Shown: positions 1 through 8,832 of the stretch, piece after piece
Numbering within the stretch: position 1 is the stretch's first letter
How the letters are laid out: each line of letters begins with the position of its first letter
Source: Galbitalea sp. SE-J8
Lineage (GTDB): Bacteria; Actinomycetota; Actinomycetes; Actinomycetales; Microbacteriaceae
Assembly (NCBI RefSeq): GCF_030345695.1
Contig: NZ_JAUASV010000022.1
Location: forward strand, 1-64,000
Length of the DNA stretch: 64,000 bases
Direction: 5' to 3'
Program-made: the position numbers and the translations under genes
Notes under the pieces: model-generated
What the model was told of the DNA's origin: nothing
The model's input: only the letters and a program-made list of their open reading frames with translations
The model's database searches: none

Positions 1-67
1 GGGCAAGGTCGGGGTCAGCGAGGACTTCGCCGATCAGGGTCGTCAAGGCAGACTGGTGCTGGGTCAT
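1..67 (-). CDS. IS256-like transposase, N-terminal fragment cut by window edge
   Basis: The reverse strand reads from an ATG as MTQHQSALTTLIGEVLADPD and runs off the left edge of the window. This opening resembles the N-terminus of actinobacterial IS256-family (mutator type) DDE transposases, which begin with a short MTQ..SAL.. stretch before the catalytic domain. A purine-rich stretch (AAGAAGAGA) lies upstream as a possible ribosome binding site. About 100 bases further out there is a CACCACACTATGGGACT stretch like the terminal repeats of this family. Only 22 codons are visible, so the family call rests on a short match and the neighbouring end-like sequence. Whether the element is intact cannot be judged. 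Confidence 0.4.
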   Translation of the reverse strand, partial: MTQHQSALTTLIGEVLADPDLA

Positions 68-249
68 CGTGGGATCTCTTCTTTGCTTCTTGCCGGAAAC
101 AACTGGTCATCCCACGGTGGCCCCTCCAACGTCAACGACGACGAGGACCCCGCGGGAAGTGACACCACACTATGGGACTCACCCCAAGTGCCCGGTTTTG
201 GTAGATCGATGAAGCGTGCGCGAAGCGGGCGTTCACCGAGCACGCCGCC

Positions 250-1245
250 GCTGCCGCAGCCCCGCGGCGCAACTCACGGCCCTGACGTTCTCGTAGGAGT
301 CGGGCGCATGCGGCGGGATAGCACCTCGGTGCAGGGCATCGCCCGGCACCTCGGGGTGTCGTGGAAGACCGTGTGAAGTCACGTCAACCCGGTGCTCGAC
401 AAGCGCGCCGCGGACGAGTCACGCCTCGCTGGGGTCAGCACGCTCGGGGTCGACGTGCACCTCTGGCACACAATGTCTCCACGAAGCTGTCGCTGACGGA
501 GGGCCCGGGCCGAAGGAACTCACCCGGATAGTCGATCCGACCCGCGACCCTTACAGGACGCGTCCGTGCCAGGCAGATGGACCTCGTGCCCAGGCCGGTT
601 CGCGTGGGCCCACGCCGACTGGCCCGGTGAGCGCGGGGGTGCGTTACGCGACGGGTACGGGTCTCGACGCTTGACCCGTTCACCGGATACAAGAAGGCGC
701 TCGACGACGCTACGACAACATTGCCGTGCTCGACGGGTTCCCTGTCGCGAGTCTAGGCAGCGCAGCACTCGGCAAGGTCCGCCGCTGCGTCCAGCAGGAC
801 GCGCCGGATATCGCGGCCGGGAGGGCGACCGCGCCACAGGACTCCCCATCTTCCTCCGCGCCGAACGGGAACAGCTCCCGGCAACAGCACTGACTCGACG
901 CTGCATTCGCGGTGACGGAGACGCATATCGATGGCGAGCTCGCCCGGCAGACCGCGCAGCCCCGACGTAACGTGTACGGGCATCAGCTTCTCGTTGAAGA
1001 GCGCAATATCGACGAGCACGTGCTCGAGTCATTGCCGTCCTACCCGATCCCCGAGCTCGCCCCCCTCGGACGCATCCTGACCCAGTGGCCGCCCGCGTTT
1101 CTGGCCAAATGAAGCTCAGACCGGTGCGCCAACGGCAGCACCGAGGCCGTGAACGCACTCGTCGGACTCACCCGGCGCGCCGCCCGCGGGTTCGCCAGCT
1201 GAAGTACGCACCGACGCCGCGTGCTCCTCATCGCCAGCGAACTCG
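250..1245 (+). pseudogene. Decayed ISL3-family transposase
   Basis: Fragments of an ISL3-type DDE transposase occur in the right order but in different frames and interrupted by stops. The N-terminal helix-turn-helix region reads SVQGIARHLGVSWKTV before a stop near 376. It is followed by a catalytic-core start (ADESRLAGVSTLGVDVHLW), by DNIAVLDGFPVASLGSAALG and KVRRCVQQDAP in the middle, and by LPSYPIPELAPLGRILTQWP near 1,030-1,090. The C-terminal STEAVNALVGLTRRAARGFA follows near 1,150. Intact members are about 400-450 residues in one frame, so this copy is dead through several frameshifts and point changes. No clear terminal repeats were recognised. The block marks an old insertion next to the polysaccharide polymerase gene. 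Confidence 0.75.
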
Positions 1246-1512
1246 ATCCCACCTGATGTCCGGAGAGCCCGAATCCAGTGGTACCCGCCTCACGCCCGTG
1301 GCCCGCGGGCTCGTAACCGGGGAGCCGGGCAGGTCCCCTCCGAACCACGCGAGTGCACCGGCTCGATCGAAACCTGGCCGGAGTGTGGGCAGGTATTGTC
1401 AAGGTTGACGGCAGCTCTCATGAACCTGGGCTGAGGCCTGGTGAATCCGTGGGAGGGCTCTGGAAGCATTCGCATATCGATGTCCACACTCAACAAGACC
1501 GGAGGTCAGAGC

Positions 1513-2832
1513 ATGCCGCTCACTCGTCTGCCCCCTGCACTAGCCGAAAGGCTCCTCTACTTTGCCGTTATACTCGTTCCGTTCCAACAGGCTCTCACAC
1601 TCACCGTAGGCTTCCCGCTGAAGATGAGCGAAATCACGGCGATACTCGGCCTGATTCTTTTGCTTGTCGAGAGGCGAGCGCCGGCCATCAAATTCGTCGG
1701 TGTTTCACTTGTTGGAGTTCTCGCAATTCTTGTGCTCGCCTCGACAGTGTGGCAGCTTTTCCTCACTCCACCGGCAGAGTCGGCGCCCGGGTACTCGGGC
1801 GGCCTAAACGGTGACCTTGTTCAGTATTGCGCATACGGGATGCTGGTACTTCTGGTCTGTTGGTTCGTAGGCACGCGGCTGGGCCCCGACTGGATCGGGC
1901 GCGGACTCGGTCTTGCAGTCCGTCTTGCGGCGATATACTGCATTATCCAACTCGGACTGTTCCTTGCGGGCGCAAGTTCGATTGTCACCCTTGTGAATGG
2001 TGAAAATCAAATTGGAACCGCGTACGGCCTGCAATTGACGCGAAATGGACCATTCCTGGAGGGGAATTATTTGGGGTTTTTCTCTGGAGTCGGTCTATTT
2101 ACCTCCATAAAGCGGCGCGACAAGTGGGGGATCATTGCGAGTGTTTTCTGCCTATTTTATTCGGAGTCAACGACCGGTCTCGTGGGCGTAGTCGCGGCCC
2201 TGCTTTTGATCGTGGTGACACGACCCACTGGAATAATCACTACGGCCGTTGCCTTTGCTGGCCTGGTCGCCGCCACTGCATTCACAGTGATTCCTTCAGT
2301 CAACACATACGTCCTTCGCCAACTGGGCAAGCTCGGGTTCGTGGATGCTGATGGCTCTGCGTCCAATGTCCTGTATTCACGTAGGTCCAGGACCCTGAAC
2401 ATTGAGACGGGGTTTGATATGGGATTTCACCATCCATTTCTCGGCGTAGGTCCAGGTCGATACGGATTCTGGTACAGCACCTACGCTGACCTCAGCGGAT
2501 TGCCGTCCAATATCAACTCAGGCATCACCCGTCCTATTGCAAATAGCGCTTACGCTCAGATCATTTCTGAGCTGGGCGTCATAGCATTCGTGGCATTTGC
2601 CGCGCTCCTTCTAATGCAGTTGTGGCGACTTCGCAATTCGTTCCGCGCGGACCTGGCCCTTGCGGCTTTCGTTGCCATTGGCCTTAACGCGACGCCCGCG
2701 TGGACTGTATTGCCGATTTGGCTTACAATCGCATACTTGTCGACAGTTCCCGCGGCCGATATGCGCGAAACGGAGTACAGCTTGCGTGCCGAACGGTTGG
2801 CCAGAAGGGGCTCTTCCCCGTTGAGGGTGTAG
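1513..2832 (+). CDS. O-antigen ligase/Wzy-like polysaccharide polymerase
   Basis: Polytopic membrane protein of 439 residues with about ten or more hydrophobic segments. The segment HHPFLGVGPGRYGFW near residue 320 matches the conserved HP(L/F)LGVGPG loop of the O-antigen ligase/Wzy_C family. That family polymerises or ligates lipid-linked sugar repeat units on the outer face of the membrane. A GGAGGT motif ends seven bases before the chosen ATG, so this start is preferred over the upstream GTG at 1441 and ATG at 1480. The gene is clearly less GC-rich than most of the window. It faces away from the exopolysaccharide genes and is separated from them by transposase remnants, so it probably belongs to that locus but was displaced. 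The exact linkage formed is unknown. Confidence 0.8.
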   Translation: MPLTRLPPALAERLLYFAVILVPFQQALTLTVGFPLKMSEITAILGLILLLVERRAPAIKFVGVSLVGVLAILVLASTVWQLFLTPPAESAPGYSGGLNGDLVQYCAYGMLVLLVCWFVGTRLGPDWIGRGLGLAVRLAAIYCIIQLGLFLAGASSIVTLVNGENQIGTAYGLQLTRNGPFLEGNYLGFFSGVGLFTSIKRRDKWGIIASVFCLFYSESTTGLVGVVAALLLIVVTRPTGIITTAVAFAGLVAATAFTVIPSVNTYVLRQLGKLGFVDADGSASNVLYSRRSRTLNIETGFDMGFHHPFLGVGPGRYGFWYSTYADLSGLPSNINSGITRPIANSAYAQIISELGVIAFVAFAALLLMQLWRLRNSFRADLALAAFVAIGLNATPAWTVLPIWLTIAYLSTVPAADMRETEYSLRAERLARRGSSPLRV

Positions 2833-2904
2833 CCAATGTGAAAGAAGGTCGGCGGCGTTCGCCCGGGACGGGTGGCGGGATTTTCCGACCTAACTCGTGC
2901 CGTT

Positions 2905-3125
2905 TTAGTGCCTCGCTGATTTGCGGTCCGGCCGTTTGAGCGCCTCGAGGATCTCTGCGGCTGCCGGGCCTGGCGGGGTGGTGGCGGAGAGGTCGTGGCC
3001 ACGCGCGTTGATCATGACGTCGCGCAGCGGTTTCAGCTCGCGGACGATGCGGCGGATCGAGACGCCGGCGCGGTTCGCGAGGTCGCGGCCGATCGCCAGG
3101 GCGGCGAACACGATCGTGTTGTCAT
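2905..3125 (-). pseudogene. IS1634-type transposase, C-terminal remnant
   Basis: The reverse strand carries only the last 70 or so residues of an IS1634-type transposase, including IRRIVRELKPLRDVMINARG and a Pro-rich end. It is a diverged sister of the C-terminus of the larger remnant a few hundred bases to the right. The similarity stops abruptly at TIVFAALAIGRD, where a different sequence with repeated AGGACATCGGT words begins. The catalytic region is absent, so the copy is inactive. The sharp edge suggests truncation by another mobile element. Confidence 0.7.
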
Positions 3126-3127
3126 CT

Positions 3128-3175
3128 CGCAGGACATCGGTGACCGATCTGCATCAGGACATCGGTAACACTTCC
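3128..3175. repeat. Two direct copies of AGGACATCGGTRAC, possible IS end
   Basis: Two copies of AGGACATCGGT(G/A)AC lie about 24 bases apart exactly where the shorter IS1634 remnant is cut off. Repeated short words near an edge are typical of ends of some insertion sequences, for example the IS21 and IS481 groups, where the transposase binds several times. No transposase frame was recognised in the 130 bases to the right, so the element body seems lost. The family assignment is uncertain. Confidence 0.35.
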
Positions 3176-3299
3176 CGGTGCGTTGGTGGTGACACTTCGA
3201 CCGGTCAGATTGGTGGGTGACCCGGTCTGAGCCTGTTGATCCTCATGTCCGTCTCGCCATCTCGCAGCGGCCCGACCTGACTTCGATCAAGTTGGTGCC

Positions 3300-4033
3300 C
3301 CGCTGACGGGCGTTCTTGGCGTTCGAGGCTGGCGAGGATCTCGGCGACCTCGGGAGTCGGCGGCGTGGTGGCGGTGAGGTCGTGGCCGAGCGCGTTGATC
3401 GTCACGTCGCGCAGCGGCTTCAGCTCGTGGACGATGCGCCGGATCCTCACGCCGGTGCGGTTTTGGAGGTCGCGGGCGATGGCGAGGGCGGCGAACACGA
3501 TCGTGAGATGCGCCTCGATGGAGTCCTTCTTGTGGTGGAAGATCGGTCGGGCGCGGAGGTCGGTCTTGGCCATCCGGAAGGACTTCTCGACCTGGAACAG
3601 GTCCTGATACGCCGCAGCGACGGCCGGGCCGTCCATCTTGTCGGCGGGGATGTTGGTGACGTAGCCCTTCAGCCCGATCACGATCCGGGCCTGATCGATG
3701 CGGTCTTGGTTGATGCCGGGCTTGTCGCCGGTGAACGTGACGAATCGGTCCTTCTTGATCGGGCGTTTGCCGTCGGCGACTTCCTGGGCACGTTCGATCT
3801 GCAGGTTCAGGGTCCGGTTGTCGCGGCATTCGCGGGGTGAGCACATCGAGGCCGAACGCGACCTGCCCGGCCGTGATCTTCGCCCGCGCTGCCGCGACCA
3901 ACGCGGCGAGCTCGACCTCGTCATGCGCGGACCCGAGGTGCTCCACGATCGTGCGGACACCGCGCTGCTTCGACGCGATCTGGACCGCCGTTGCCCCCGA
4001 TGCCGTCCGTACGCGACGCACGTAGAGGCCCAC
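3300..4033 (-). pseudogene. IS1634-family transposase with large internal deletion
   Basis: From a GTG start the reverse strand codes about 65 residues of a typical IS1634 N-terminus (YVRRVRTASGATAVQIASKQ). Near 3,840 the reading frame changes and continues directly with C-terminal sequence: KKDRFVTFTGDKPGINQDRI, LKGYVTNIPADKMDGPAVAA, FQVEKSFRMAKTDLRARPIF and a basic tail. Intact members of the family have roughly 500-560 residues. Here about half is missing, including the first catalytic aspartates, and the two parts are out of frame. The protein cannot be a functional transposase. With the neighbouring fragments it shows repeated insertion and deletion between the polymerase and flippase genes. 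Confidence 0.8.
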
Positions 4034-4119
4034 GAGGCAAGTCTAGGAACCCGACTTAGTGCCCCGAACGAGCAGCAACAGGCCCGGAAACACGCAGATC
4101 ATGGGCCTCGAAACCGCAT

Positions 4120-4270
4120 CCAGCCACCTGAGTGATCAAAGTCAGGTCGAACTTGCCCGCCGCGTCGCCCACGGCATCACCAACTACGACACCTACCGAC
4201 TCAGAATGCTCCTCATCGCCGGAGGCCCCGACCCCACCACCCCCACCCGAAGTCAGAAGAGCCACCAAAG
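4120..4270 (+). pseudogene. ISL3 transposase, C-terminal fragment
   Basis: A short plus-strand stretch reads VELARRVAHGITNYDTYRLR followed by MLLIAGG. This corresponds to the extreme C-terminus of ISL3-family transposases (LIELARRVAHGFRN.DNYRLRMLLIAGG). Nothing upstream of it in this position belongs to the family. It is either the end of a second ISL3 copy or the displaced tail of the decayed copy near the left edge. It lies just beyond the 3' end of the flippase gene. Confidence 0.65.
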
Positions 4271-4324
4271 GTCGGGACTGGCATTGTTCGACGTCAGCGC
4301 GGCGCCAAGTCGAACAACAAAACC

Positions 4325-5782
4325 CTACCTTTTTCCTCGAAAGCGAATCACCCCGCGTACTGAAGCGACCATTCTCTTACCCGGCGGGACAACCGTCGCC
4401 ACCAGCGCGCACCATCCTGCTGCTAGCACAAAAGTGGATAACACCGCAACAACATCATTCGCTATGAATTGAACCCCGACAGCGGCAATTGCCCACACGG
4501 GTACCACAAACAATGCGGCGCCTGCGGTGGCATTTAGGACCAAATGGCCCGCACGTAAACCAGTCTTTCTACCGCACCACCACATCGAAATCAACCAATT
4601 CACCGCGTAGCCAACAGAATGGCCCACAGCTACTCCAAATGCGCCAAACGGCACTCCCGCGATGATCGCAATAACAATAAGCGGTTGCGAAATCAAATAA
4701 AACCGAAATTGCTCGGTTGTCTTACCTGTTGCGAGATATGCCCAAAATGTAACCTGATTCAGGGCGCGAAATATGCCACCGACAGCAAGGGCCTGAAATA
4801 TTGGAACCATACTCCCCCATTGTGCACCAAACACAAGTTGAATTAGTGGCGCCGCCGCCCCGATACCGAACGCGTAGAGAATGCTTAGGAAAATTCCCCC
4901 GCCCAGCTGGCCCGCACGCATGTAGTTCTCATAGCGATCGGGCTGCGAGGCGGTCCTGGTGAGTATTGGGACAACAACCCGCGTGAGCGGTGCAGAGATT
5001 TGATTAAGCGGGACCATCAGCAACTGATACGCCCGGCTGTAGACACCCAACGCCGCGGGTCCGGCGAAGTACCCGAGCGCAATATTGTCAACGTTGCGCG
5101 TGAAATAGGCAATGCCTTGGGTTCCCAGCAGTCCCGCCGCATATCGGACAAACTCCCGTATGTCACCCTTTCGATTCGGCAAGCCCGGCCGCCAAGATGC
5201 CATCACCGCCGCCATCAGAAGCATCGTCGCACCCGTCGCGATCTGCTGCGCCACTAGCGCCCAATAATTCCCAGTCCAAACTGCGATTGCGATGGCGACG
5301 CCGAGCCCCAGTATTGATGGAGCAGTATCGACGATGGCCAGCCTCGTGAACTCAAGTCGTCTATTGATTTCAGCACGAAACTGCGTCGAAATGCCAGCGA
5401 GCAGAAAGTAGATAGACGTGACCTGAAGCATCGGTCGCAGGGGTGGCTGAGAGAACAGGTGCGCCAAGACCGGTGCGGCAAGCGCAACGGCGACGGCGAT
5501 GAGCCCACCCAGAGCTGTATTGACCCAGAAGAGATTGGCCTTTTGATCCCGACTTATATCAACGGCACGCGCCACGGAGATTGACAATCCAAAGTCCCGA
5601 ATTAGATCGCCGAGCGCGACCACTGTTAGCACTAACGCCATCAATCCAAAGTCCGTAGGCGAAAGCAGGCGCGAGAGTACGACGTTCGTCACCAGAAGAA
5701 CGGCCAGACGTACACCCTGACCCGCCAGTGTCACGGACGCGCCACCCAACGCCCGACGACCATAGCTCTCACCGTTGGTCAA
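4325..5782 (-). CDS. Oligosaccharide flippase (Wzx-like, MOP/PST family)
   Basis: Integral membrane protein of 485 residues with about twelve to fourteen hydrophobic segments. The start (LGGASVTLAGQGVRLAVLLV, then NVVLSRLLSPTDFGLMALVL) is characteristic of polysaccharide-transport (PST) flippases of the MOP superfamily. These move undecaprenyl-linked repeat units across the membrane for the Wzy polymerase. Its ATG overlaps the stop of the upstream pyruvyl transferase by four bases, so the two are translationally coupled. It is the last gene of the minus-strand exopolysaccharide operon. Base composition is lower in GC than the housekeeping part of the window, in line with acquisition of this locus. 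Confidence 0.87.
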   Translation of the reverse strand: MTNGESYGRRALGGASVTLAGQGVRLAVLLVTNVVLSRLLSPTDFGLMALVLTVVALGDLIRDFGLSISVARAVDISRDQKANLFWVNTALGGLIAVAVALAAPVLAHLFSQPPLRPMLQVTSIYFLLAGISTQFRAEINRRLEFTRLAIVDTAPSILGLGVAIAIAVWTGNYWALVAQQIATGATMLLMAAVMASWRPGLPNRKGDIREFVRYAAGLLGTQGIAYFTRNVDNIALGYFAGPAALGVYSRAYQLLMVPLNQISAPLTRVVVPILTRTASQPDRYENYMRAGQLGGGIFLSILYAFGIGAAAPLIQLVFGAQWGSMVPIFQALAVGGIFRALNQVTFWAYLATGKTTEQFRFYLISQPLIVIAIIAGVPFGAFGVAVGHSVGYAVNWLISMWWCGRKTGLRAGHLVLNATAGAALFVVPVWAIAAVGVQFIANDVVAVLSTFVLAAGWCALVATVVPPGKRMVASVRGVIRFRGKR

Positions 5783-6864
5783 CGACGTGACCCTTCATTT
5801 TGTTTTAGTGCCACGGCGTCCACAGCAAGCGCGGACTCGGTCGAGATAAGGCGCTTTCGCGCATCATCGATCCGGGTGCGCAATTCCCGTTCACGACCCC
5901 GGACCCACTCACGCGTTAGGGGCTCAGATGACGAGGACCAACCCTCCCGCGCGCCGACATATTCGAGACCCACTGCATTGAAGTGCGCCGCGATTTTTCC
6001 CGTGGAAGTCTCCACCCATCCAATTGGCACCGAACCCTCCGAAGCGGCTACGATCAGACCATGCAAACGGTCGCCGATGGTGATAAGCGATCGACGATAG
6101 ATGGAACGAACCTTCGCTTCGTGGATTGCATGATCGCTGCTGGCGAATTGAACAACGTGGCCACCGAGGGCGGCAGCGAGTTCTTCCCCTCTTGCCGCGT
6201 CACGCTCGACCTGAACAACCACGTGGACCTCGAGTCCCAGATTCTCCGCACCCGAACGTACCCACGCGATCCAACTCTCTGACGGCGCGGCGCGATCGCC
6301 TCGCATTACAAGAGACAAGAGCTGCCGTTCTTCCTCGCCCACCCAATCGTTTACATCCGTCCCTAAACGAAAGGCCCAATCTGGTTGCACGGTGCCACCC
6401 AGCGCACGGACTGTCGCTTGGGTGCGGAAGCTTGGGGCGCTCGCAAGTCGGGCGCCCGCCCGATAAGGCACACTGAGTAGTTTCTGGTCACTGTCGGGAA
6501 CACCAGCACCCATCCAAACAACCCGACCACCGCGCGCTTGCACAGCCGCTCCGAGAATCACAAGAAGCGCGAGTCGCACTGCGCCTCTCCGCGAAACCGG
6601 CACCTCGCCGGCATTCAATGCCAATACCACCGGCTGACGGACAGTCGCGCGCCAGGCTCTTCGATACCAGCCTCCAAAGGTTGTGTCAGAGTGCTCGCCC
6701 TCAACTAAACCAAGGCCGGTCAGGAAGCTTGCGGGCGCGCGGTTGGTCCACACATGCAGGGGACCAACCTTGCGAAGCGCGCTGAGATAGGGTCGTCGCA
6801 ACAAGGAGTCCCCTATGTTATCCAACTGACCAGTTGCCCAAGCAAACACGGGGGTAGATCTCAA
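5779..6864 (-). CDS. Polysaccharide pyruvyl transferase family protein (first)
   Basis: A 361-residue protein of the polysaccharide pyruvyl transferase family, which transfers pyruvate from phosphoenolpyruvate to sugars as an acidic ketal. The N-terminal ATGQLDNIGDSLLRRPYLSA resembles the family's N-x-GD opening. The C-terminal IGDRLHGLIVAASEG contains the RLHG motif of the GT-B-like C-terminal half. It lies one base from the upstream glycosyltransferase stop and overlaps the flippase start by four bases. It is one of two family members in this operon, and they are not close duplicates. Some family members act on other substrates, so the pyruvylation role is likely but not shown. Confidence 0.75.
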   Translation of the reverse strand: MRSTPVFAWATGQLDNIGDSLLRRPYLSALRKVGPLHVWTNRAPASFLTGLGLVEGEHSDTTFGGWYRRAWRATVRQPVVLALNAGEVPVSRRGAVRLALLVILGAAVQARGGRVVWMGAGVPDSDQKLLSVPYRAGARLASAPSFRTQATVRALGGTVQPDWAFRLGTDVNDWVGEEERQLLSLVMRGDRAAPSESWIAWVRSGAENLGLEVHVVVQVERDAARGEELAAALGGHVVQFASSDHAIHEAKVRSIYRRSLITIGDRLHGLIVAASEGSVPIGWVETSTGKIAAHFNAVGLEYVGAREGWSSSSEPLTREWVRGRERELRTRIDDARKRLISTESALAVDAVALKQNEGSRR

Positions 6865-6865
6865 A

Positions 6866-7735
6866 TCACGCCCTCCAATTCTTTAAACGGAACACCGTTC
6901 GACGACGCGCAGACCGCGCCACTCGCGGAAGGTCAAGCATCGCACTGCGAGCCATCAGAAGAGCCGCTCGAGCCCAGCGGTGCTCGGCCCAATTTGCACG
7001 AGCCCGTCTGGCATCGCTGGCACTTCGGATGGCTCTACTACTCATCAGCTCTACCGGGATGTTCCACGCTCCGGCGTAATGAGCCCTTATCGCTTCTTTC
7101 GCGCTGATCGCAGCAAACGCCGAGCGCGCTGATTTCCCACCGGCGAGTGAATAGCGGCACGCCGCGGCATCCGAGACTGCAATGGTTCCCGTTCGTGACA
7201 GACGAATTAGGAGTTGATAGTCGTCGGCGTAACGCGTCTCGATCGGATCGGGAGAGACCTCATTAGCATCTTCTAGCGCCGACCGTCTGATCATCGCAGC
7301 TCCCGGTGGCCACGGGCCAAAGCCAACCCGCAGCAATGACTCTGTATCGACCGGTCGGTAGCGCACCGGAAACTGATGTTCGCCACCATTGGCATCCACG
7401 CCGATAACAGTACCAGCAGCCACTGAGATATTATGATCTCTTCGAAGCTTCTCGAGATTTCTAATTACTCCACCTGGAACCATCTCGTCATCTGCATCGA
7501 GAAAGACGAGGAACTCCATCGTGCACAACTTGGCACCGGTGAGCCGAGCCCAGTAGGCCCCCCGATTCTCTTGCCACTCGTAGCGAGCGCCCAGATCAGC
7601 CACGATCTCACGGGTTGCGCCAACGGATCCGTCTTCGACTACGATGATTTCTGTCGCACCGCACTCGCGAGCAGATAAAATCGCGCGCCTAATTGTCAAA
7701 TCGGCCCGATACGCCGGAATCACTACTGAAAACAT
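6866..7735 (-). CDS. Family 2 glycosyltransferase
   Basis: A 289-residue GT-A fold glycosyltransferase. The N-terminus FSVVIPAYRADLTIRRAILS is the usual GT2 first strand, followed by VVEDGS (nucleotide-binding Asp) and FLVFLDADDEM, which carries the metal-binding DxD. No strong membrane segment is present, so it should act at the cytoplasmic face and add one sugar to the lipid-linked repeat unit. It ends one base from the next gene of the exopolysaccharide operon. The donor and linkage cannot be read from sequence. Confidence 0.85.
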   Translation of the reverse strand: MFSVVIPAYRADLTIRRAILSARECGATEIIVVEDGSVGATREIVADLGARYEWQENRGAYWARLTGAKLCTMEFLVFLDADDEMVPGGVIRNLEKLRRDHNISVAAGTVIGVDANGGEHQFPVRYRPVDTESLLRVGFGPWPPGAAMIRRSALEDANEVSPDPIETRYADDYQLLIRLSRTGTIAVSDAAACRYSLAGGKSARSAFAAISAKEAIRAHYAGAWNIPVELMSSRAIRSASDARRARANWAEHRWARAALLMARSAMLDLPRVARSARRRTVFRLKNWRA

Positions 7736-7788
7736 TTAGCACCCCGCCTTATAGGCCGCATTCATCGCGCCATTCCGCCGGGCGAAAT

Positions 7789-8832
7789 TCATCCGCTTGC
7801 TCGCTCACGAATCGCGGCTGCCAGCGCTTTGCGCGAATTGCTCGCGGCTTCGCGGGCCCCGGTTAGTGCGCGGTCGTAGACATCACGCACTTCCACATTC
7901 TCGAGCAATTCGAGCACCCGTTCCTGGATCGCGCTAACGTTGAAGTCGTTTACATTGAAAACATACCCGGACAGTCCCAAATCTTCGTATGCGCCAAATC
8001 CCTTGCGCTCGTATGCGAGATGCACCACATAATGTCCAGCATTCAGGGCCATGAGCGCGGCATGCAGTCGAACCGCGACGATCACGCGTCTCCGTTCTCC
8101 ACCCATCAATTCTTCGCGACTCACGAGGCGACGCGGACGCAATAGCGAGGTTGCTGCCACGTCGTCGTTACCGCGCCCGCGGCTTTGAATGTAGGCGTCA
8201 TGAACACCGAGACGCGAAGCCAGCTCGAGCGTTCGCGGCGGAACTCGACCGTGGACCGAGCGGATGGAGATGATGGGTGTGGGGTCGACAGATTCGCTCA
8301 TGCGCGAAGCAGTGTCGGACGCCATGACAGCTAAATCTGGTGACCGAATTGCCCTCGGGCTCGACAACTCCTTAATGCTGCGATCGTCACGGAGGTGAAT
8401 TTCCGGCAGCCGAATGATTTGCCTTCGCAGCCAAATTCCGGCTGCTCCGCGGAACGGTCCGACGCTCTGTGGCAAGTAGATTGTTGGGCCGGTACGACGT
8501 GCGGCGGCTCGCAGCTGAGCCCCGTGCGCAAGCGCAGTTTTAACTCCCTCGTTCAGGGTGCCGGCTCGCAAGTAGCCGCCACCGACCCCTACGACGAGGT
8601 CAAATGAATCGATTTCGCGTAGCACCGCGCGCAATTCCGGCGTGGACCCGCGGAGCGAAGGCGTCGCGTCGACCACCGTTGCATCAATGCCCGCAAAGGT
8701 CGCGGGGTGAAGTGCCACTATGGTAAATATGGGGTCGTCGAGAGCCTCTTTGAGTAGCGCTAGACTTTCCGTCACAAGAAGACCGTCGCCAGCGTTACTC
8801 GCGCTGTAGCCGTGTAGCAGAAGGACCCTCAC
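7789..8832 (-). CDS. Polysaccharide pyruvyl transferase family protein (second)
   Basis: A 347-residue member of the polysaccharide pyruvyl transferase family. It shows the N-terminal GYSASNAGDGLLVTESLALL, a central VVGVGGGYLRAGTLNEG, YLPQSVGPF and a C-terminal VRLHAALMALNAGH that matches the family RLHA/RLHG motif. The start chosen is a GTG in a GTGA overlap with the upstream glycosyltransferase stop, preceded by GAGGGTGG. A longer in-frame extension would run about 100 bases into that gene and is unlikely. With the other family member it suggests a repeat unit carrying one or two pyruvate ketals, or one enzyme with another acceptor. Confidence 0.78.
   Translation of the reverse strand: MRVLLLHGYSASNAGDGLLVTESLALLKEALDDPIFTIVALHPATFAGIDATVVDATPSLRGSTPELRAVLREIDSFDLVVGVGGGYLRAGTLNEGVKTALAHGAQLRAAARRTGPTIYLPQSVGPFRGAAGIWLRRQIIRLPEIHLRDDRSIKELSSPRAIRSPDLAVMASDTASRMSESVDPTPIISIRSVHGRVPPRTLELASRLGVHDAYIQSRGRGNDDVAATSLLRPRRLVSREELMGGERRRVIVAVRLHAALMALNAGHYVVHLAYERKGFGAYEDLGLSGYVFNVNDFNVSAIQERVLELLENVEVRDVYDRALTGAREAASNSRKALAAAIRERASG

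Noticed and set aside
435-1402. Minus-strand frames over the left-hand ISL3 remnant
   Set aside because: They are antisense to the recognisable transposase fragments and show no family features.
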